Assembly (NCBI RefSeq): GCF_050624435.1
Contig: NC_134539.1
Coordinates: forward strand, 122,681,525-122,745,524
Direction of reading: 5' to 3'
Source of the DNA: Tenrec ecaudatus
Lineage: Eukaryota > Chordata > Mammalia > Afrosoricida > Tenrecidae
Length of the DNA stretch: 64,000 nt
Shown: piece after piece, positions 60,546 through 64,000 of the stretch
How positions within the stretch are numbered: position 1 is the first letter of the stretch
Layout of the letters: each line of letters starts with the position of its first letter
Position numbers and translations under genes: made by a program
The notes under the pieces: model-generated
What the model was told of the DNA's origin: nothing
The model's database searches: none
Seen by the model: only the letters and a program-made list of their open reading frames with translations

Positions 60546-61216
60546 ACTAAGTCTATAATCTGTCATTTGTCACACACCAAGGCAGGGATGTTGACCTCTA
60601 GGATTGTCATCACTGTATCCTTCACTGTCATATACTCACAGTTAAAACCACATCAATTTTCGTATACTTAGTAATACTATATAATCTTGGGGTTAAAATA
60701 TTATTACTACCAATCCATTCTATTTATTATATATACTATTATCCAGGACTAGGCTAAGAATTTTATAATTAAATGCCATGCTTCAAATAATTAGTGACAA
60801 TATGTATATTAGGAAATAAATTCAGAAACTCAGCTTGCCCTACATCTGAACCAAAGTTATACACCAAAGCAGTTCCACTTACATGTCCTTACTGATGGTT
60901 TTGAATGGCAATTTGGTATCACAGGATACAGTATTAAGACCTTTACTAACGTTATTTTATGTTACTTAGGTTAGGGAAGGGAAAAAGTCATTGCACTGAT
61001 AAAAGCAGGTGATTGAAAATATAAGAAAGGTCTAAGAGAAAAAGTCCAGTTTCCTCAGGGACCATTCCTACTCTTCTCCCTCTTGATCTTGATATGAAGA
61101 AGGGGCAGAACTTGCAAGTAGACAAGTACAGCCAGAGATTGAACATCAAGGTGTTTTCACTTTAACAAGTCAAAAAGACGTTTCAGGCTAATACTGTAAT
61201 TTCCCATAGGAATGTA

Positions 61217-63709
61217 CCATATATACTTGAGTATAAGCTGGCCCGAATATCAGCCGAGGTACCTAATTTTACCACAAAAACGGCATTCACCTCCCAGGCG
61301 GTAATCCCGAGTGTGGCTGGGGTAAATGTTAACTGTCAGAAGCAGTAACCCGAGCCACGGGATTACACTGCAGAGAAGTCCCCTAACTGCTCCCCAGTCC
61401 AGCGGTGCCCTCCACTGTGATTGCAAAGCCATCTGACTTCCTCTTTCGGTTCTCTGTGTGCAGTGTCACCGCACGGGGGCGGAACTGGGCAAGAAATTCA
61501 AAACTGCAAGTCTAAAAGAGACATGCACACACTCAGTGATACAGTGTAACCTGTGAGGATTACATTGTATCAAAGCAAATCACCTCAGATTTGTCCCTAG
61601 GTAAGTCTCCAGTACCCTGTCTGCACTTTTACTCTGGTTTGGAAAATTGTTTGCCTGGGAATTTTTGTCCATTGCATCAAAAAAGTGTCACGAGCACAAA
61701 AGGAGTTTTAGACCAGATAAGTGGTGGCGACAGTGACTTAGATTTACTCGCAGAATTGAGCAACAGTGGTTCATGGGGAAATTCATCATCTGCCATTGAT
61801 CAGATAAGTGACGATTCCACACCTAAACTCAGCAATGTGCGAACTTGGTGCTCTATTGTCTATGGTACGGATCAGGCAGCTCCAAGACTCGCGTTTCCTG
61901 GCGCACCTGGTATGAAAGTAGACGTTGACCAAAACAACCCTTTGGCGTACCTACTATTATTTCTGACTGATGAGGTCCATGAAAAAATTGTTATGGAGAC
62001 AAAAGGTACAAAAAGCAAAAATCTGCTACTCTGCTTTGCTTCTTAAATTTTCAAGAAGCAGAGTGTGGGAACAGTGACCAAAGATGACATTTGGGAATTT
62101 CTGGGCCTAATAATACTTCAGTGAGTGGCGGGGAAGCCCCTGCGGAAATGGTCCTGGACCATCAATAAATTACTTGCAACTCTATTTTCTGGGCACTGTC
62201 AGGTCAGAATACAGATTTTCCCTGATTATGAAAATTTTTCCCTTAATAAACAATGAAGAATTTGATGAAACTACTTCACCTGCACCAAAACTAAAGAAAA
62301 TTTGGGAAGTATCTCAAATGATAGTAAAGAATTTACAGCAGACCTATGTGCCAGAAAAAGACATCAGCAGAGATGAAAGTCTAATGGCCTATAAGGGACG
62401 GCAGCTGGATACAATACATTGCATCAAAGACAGCACAATTTGGCATAAAATCCTATGTGCTCTGTGAATCGTCAACTGCCTACATTTGGAATTTGGTCAT
62501 ATATGCTGGAAAAGGCACAGAATTCAATCCAAAGTACAGCGACTATAGAATGGCAACATCTTCTGTTCTAACTCATTGAGCCATTGCTAAATCAGGACTA
62601 TTGCGTTACAACTGACAACTTTTATACATTCCCCTGAAATTTACGAGTTTCCTATAAAAAACAAAACTGATGCCCATGGAACCGTCAGGGCTAACCGGCG
62701 TGACATGCCAGCAATGTTTGGCAAGAAGCAGCTAAAAACTGGCAAAATGGTTGCCAGGCAGAAAGGCAAGATGATGACACTGCGATGGCGTGACAAGAAA
62801 GATGTGTGCCTAATGAGCACAGTTCATAATCCCTCAGCTGCTACGGTGCGCACGGAAGGTGGGAAAGAGGTCATGAAGCCACAGGTAGTGACAGACTACA
62901 ATCAAACCATGGGAGGTGTCCACAGAGCCGACCAAGCACGTCCATTCTACCCAGCTATGCGGAAACAGCAAAAGAAACACTCTAAGATCTTCAGGTATCT
63001 ATCTTCTCGAGAGATGCTTGTGGAATGCCTGCCTACATTTTGCACCGAGCAAAGAGTGACAAGCCTTTGGTTCATTCTGACTTCATTTGGAAAGTTGCTG
63101 AACGGATCTTTGTGAACCACCAAACACCATCAATGGCTGTGAATAGACCTGGACGTCACACTGTTGACACTGTCGACCCAGAACGCCTGACTGGTCATCA
63201 CTTCATGGACTGTATCCCACCAACCGAAAAAAAGTCAGCACCTACAAGGATGCATGTGGTTTGTTGCTCAAAGTGAGGTGGCCATGGAAAGAGACTATGA
63301 GAGGAAACCAGGTTCCACTGACCTGACTGTGATGTCCGACTTTGTGCAGTCCCATGTTATAAAATTTTTCACACCCAGGATTTTTATTGAATGCACCCTT
63401 GATGTTGCACCCTTTTTGAAAGGTTACAGTGTTTTTGATTTGATTGCACTATTGAAAAAAACTATATTATTTTTATATTTATTATGTTATAATATATTAT
63501 TTTTGTGTATTCAAGTTTATCATACCTGGAATGTCTACTAGAGATTAAAATGAGAAATTTCCTAAGAATTACAGGCCTATAATATAAAACAAATTTTACG
63601 CAAAACAATGTACCTACCGCTTCGGATACAAAATTACTAACATAACGACACAATGCCAGGGAGGTTAAAAGTATGCTGGAAAACTCGGCTTACACACGAG
63701 CATATGTGG
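61217..63709 (+). mobile_element. piggyBac-like DNA transposon, decayed autonomous copy (about 2.5 kb)
   Basis: Terminal inverted repeats: CCATATATACTTGAGTATAAG at the left and its degenerate complement (cttacacacgagcatatgtgg) at the right. A broken transposase lies between them. Flanking TTAA is not preserved. The ends match those of the short elements at 38048 and 43300, which look like its internally deleted derivatives. Confidence 0.85.
61591..63400 (+). pseudogene. piggyBac-family transposase (DDE_Tnp_1_7), broken
   Basis: The enzyme would cut and paste the transposon at TTAA. The N-terminal part is open at 61591-62046 (LTDEVHEKIVMETK). The catalytic region then runs through several frames: DESLMAYKGR near 62370, TTDNFYTFP near 62615, and VTDYNQTMGGVHRAD near 62890. 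These carry recognisable candidates for the three catalytic aspartates. The C-terminal part is ERLTGHHFMDCIPPTEKKSA (63183-63242). A cysteine-rich ending, PDCDVRLCAVPC near 63320-63355, follows in another frame. Internal stops and several frameshifts rule out an intact product. Confidence 0.88.
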
Positions 63710-64000
63710 AAGAAAGTGGAGATTTTTACATCTTAAAAAGTCCCTTGCTGAGGTTATGATTATACCTGACATGAGAGTTATACAGCAACGCAAGGTTTGG
63801 GGGCTGTCTGTCCCTCCACTAAGGATTACGGGATTGTGTAATAAACTTGAATTTAAAGTAGAATTCTTAGTCATAGTAACAGTCACACACCATTAAAAAA
63901 AAAAACACTCAAAACTGAACTTAAAACTACCCATAATTTAGGCACTTTAATTGTTATAGTTCATAGCAAGGAATACTATGTGGCATACACTTTTATTTTC

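Larger units (their letters stand above)
50536..64000. other. Intergenic region downstream of PTRH2
   Basis: Mostly repeats listed separately: family A copies, L1, SINEs, SPIN and a piggyBac-like element. In other mammals CLTC lies tail-to-tail with PTRH2, so its 3' UTR may be here on the minus strand, but I recognise no CLTC coding exon. Stretches where I see nothing clear are about 53320-54000, 58570-58950, 59720-60410, 60550-61210 and 63710-64000. Confidence 0.5.

Noticed and set aside
61591-62046. 151-codon frame as a domesticated piggyBac (PGBD-like) gene
   Set aside because: It is only the N-terminal third. The downstream transposase has multiple stops and frameshifts and still lies between transposon ends, so it is a decayed element and not a domesticated gene.

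Overview
This is a mammalian nuclear genomic window: intron-split genes, a CpG island, AT-rich introns and very dense interspersed repeats. The repeats point to Afrotheria and most likely a tenrec. tRNA-derived AfroSINE-type elements are scattered throughout, RTE-type LINE fragments occur three times, and there are two copies of the non-autonomous hAT element SPIN, which among afrotherians I know from tenrec. This species call is inference from repeat content only.

Two host genes are certain. Reading left on the minus strand from about 47.48 kb is VMP1 (vacuole membrane protein 1, an ER scramblase and autophagy factor). The window holds a probable non-coding first exon (47351-47480) and five further exons (29142-29246, 27369-27504, 25791-25881, 25198-25308 and 563-730). 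These join to give the first 195 codons in frame; the rest lies beyond the left edge. Reading right from the same CpG island is PTRH2 (peptidyl-tRNA hydrolase 2/Bit1), with a non-coding first exon ending at 47726, a 2.15 kb intron, and a single intact 179-residue coding exon at 49878-50417. The head-to-head VMP1/PTRH2 arrangement is the conserved mammalian order. The next expected neighbour, CLTC on the minus strand, has no coding exon that I recognise up to 64 kb.

The rest is repeat-rich intron and intergenic DNA. A family of non-coding retroposons of up to 1.6-1.9 kb, whose 3' end reads like CCCCAATAAAATGATT plus A's, appears about 13 times. Several copies have clear target-site duplications (TSDs), and some sit inside a piggyBac MITE, an L1, a mariner MITE and a processed pseudogene. 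Other elements are a decayed 2.5 kb piggyBac-like transposon (61217-63709) with short MITE relatives, decayed mariner transposases and mariner MITEs, L1 pieces, a BTF3L4 processed pseudogene, a possible solo LTR, and a 13-copy minisatellite with (CA)n spacers at 5756-6230.

I found no operon, CRISPR array, defence system or other new multi-gene system. The most informative signals are the divergent promoter and the layered record of transposition. Repeat family names are from memory and pattern, not from a database search.
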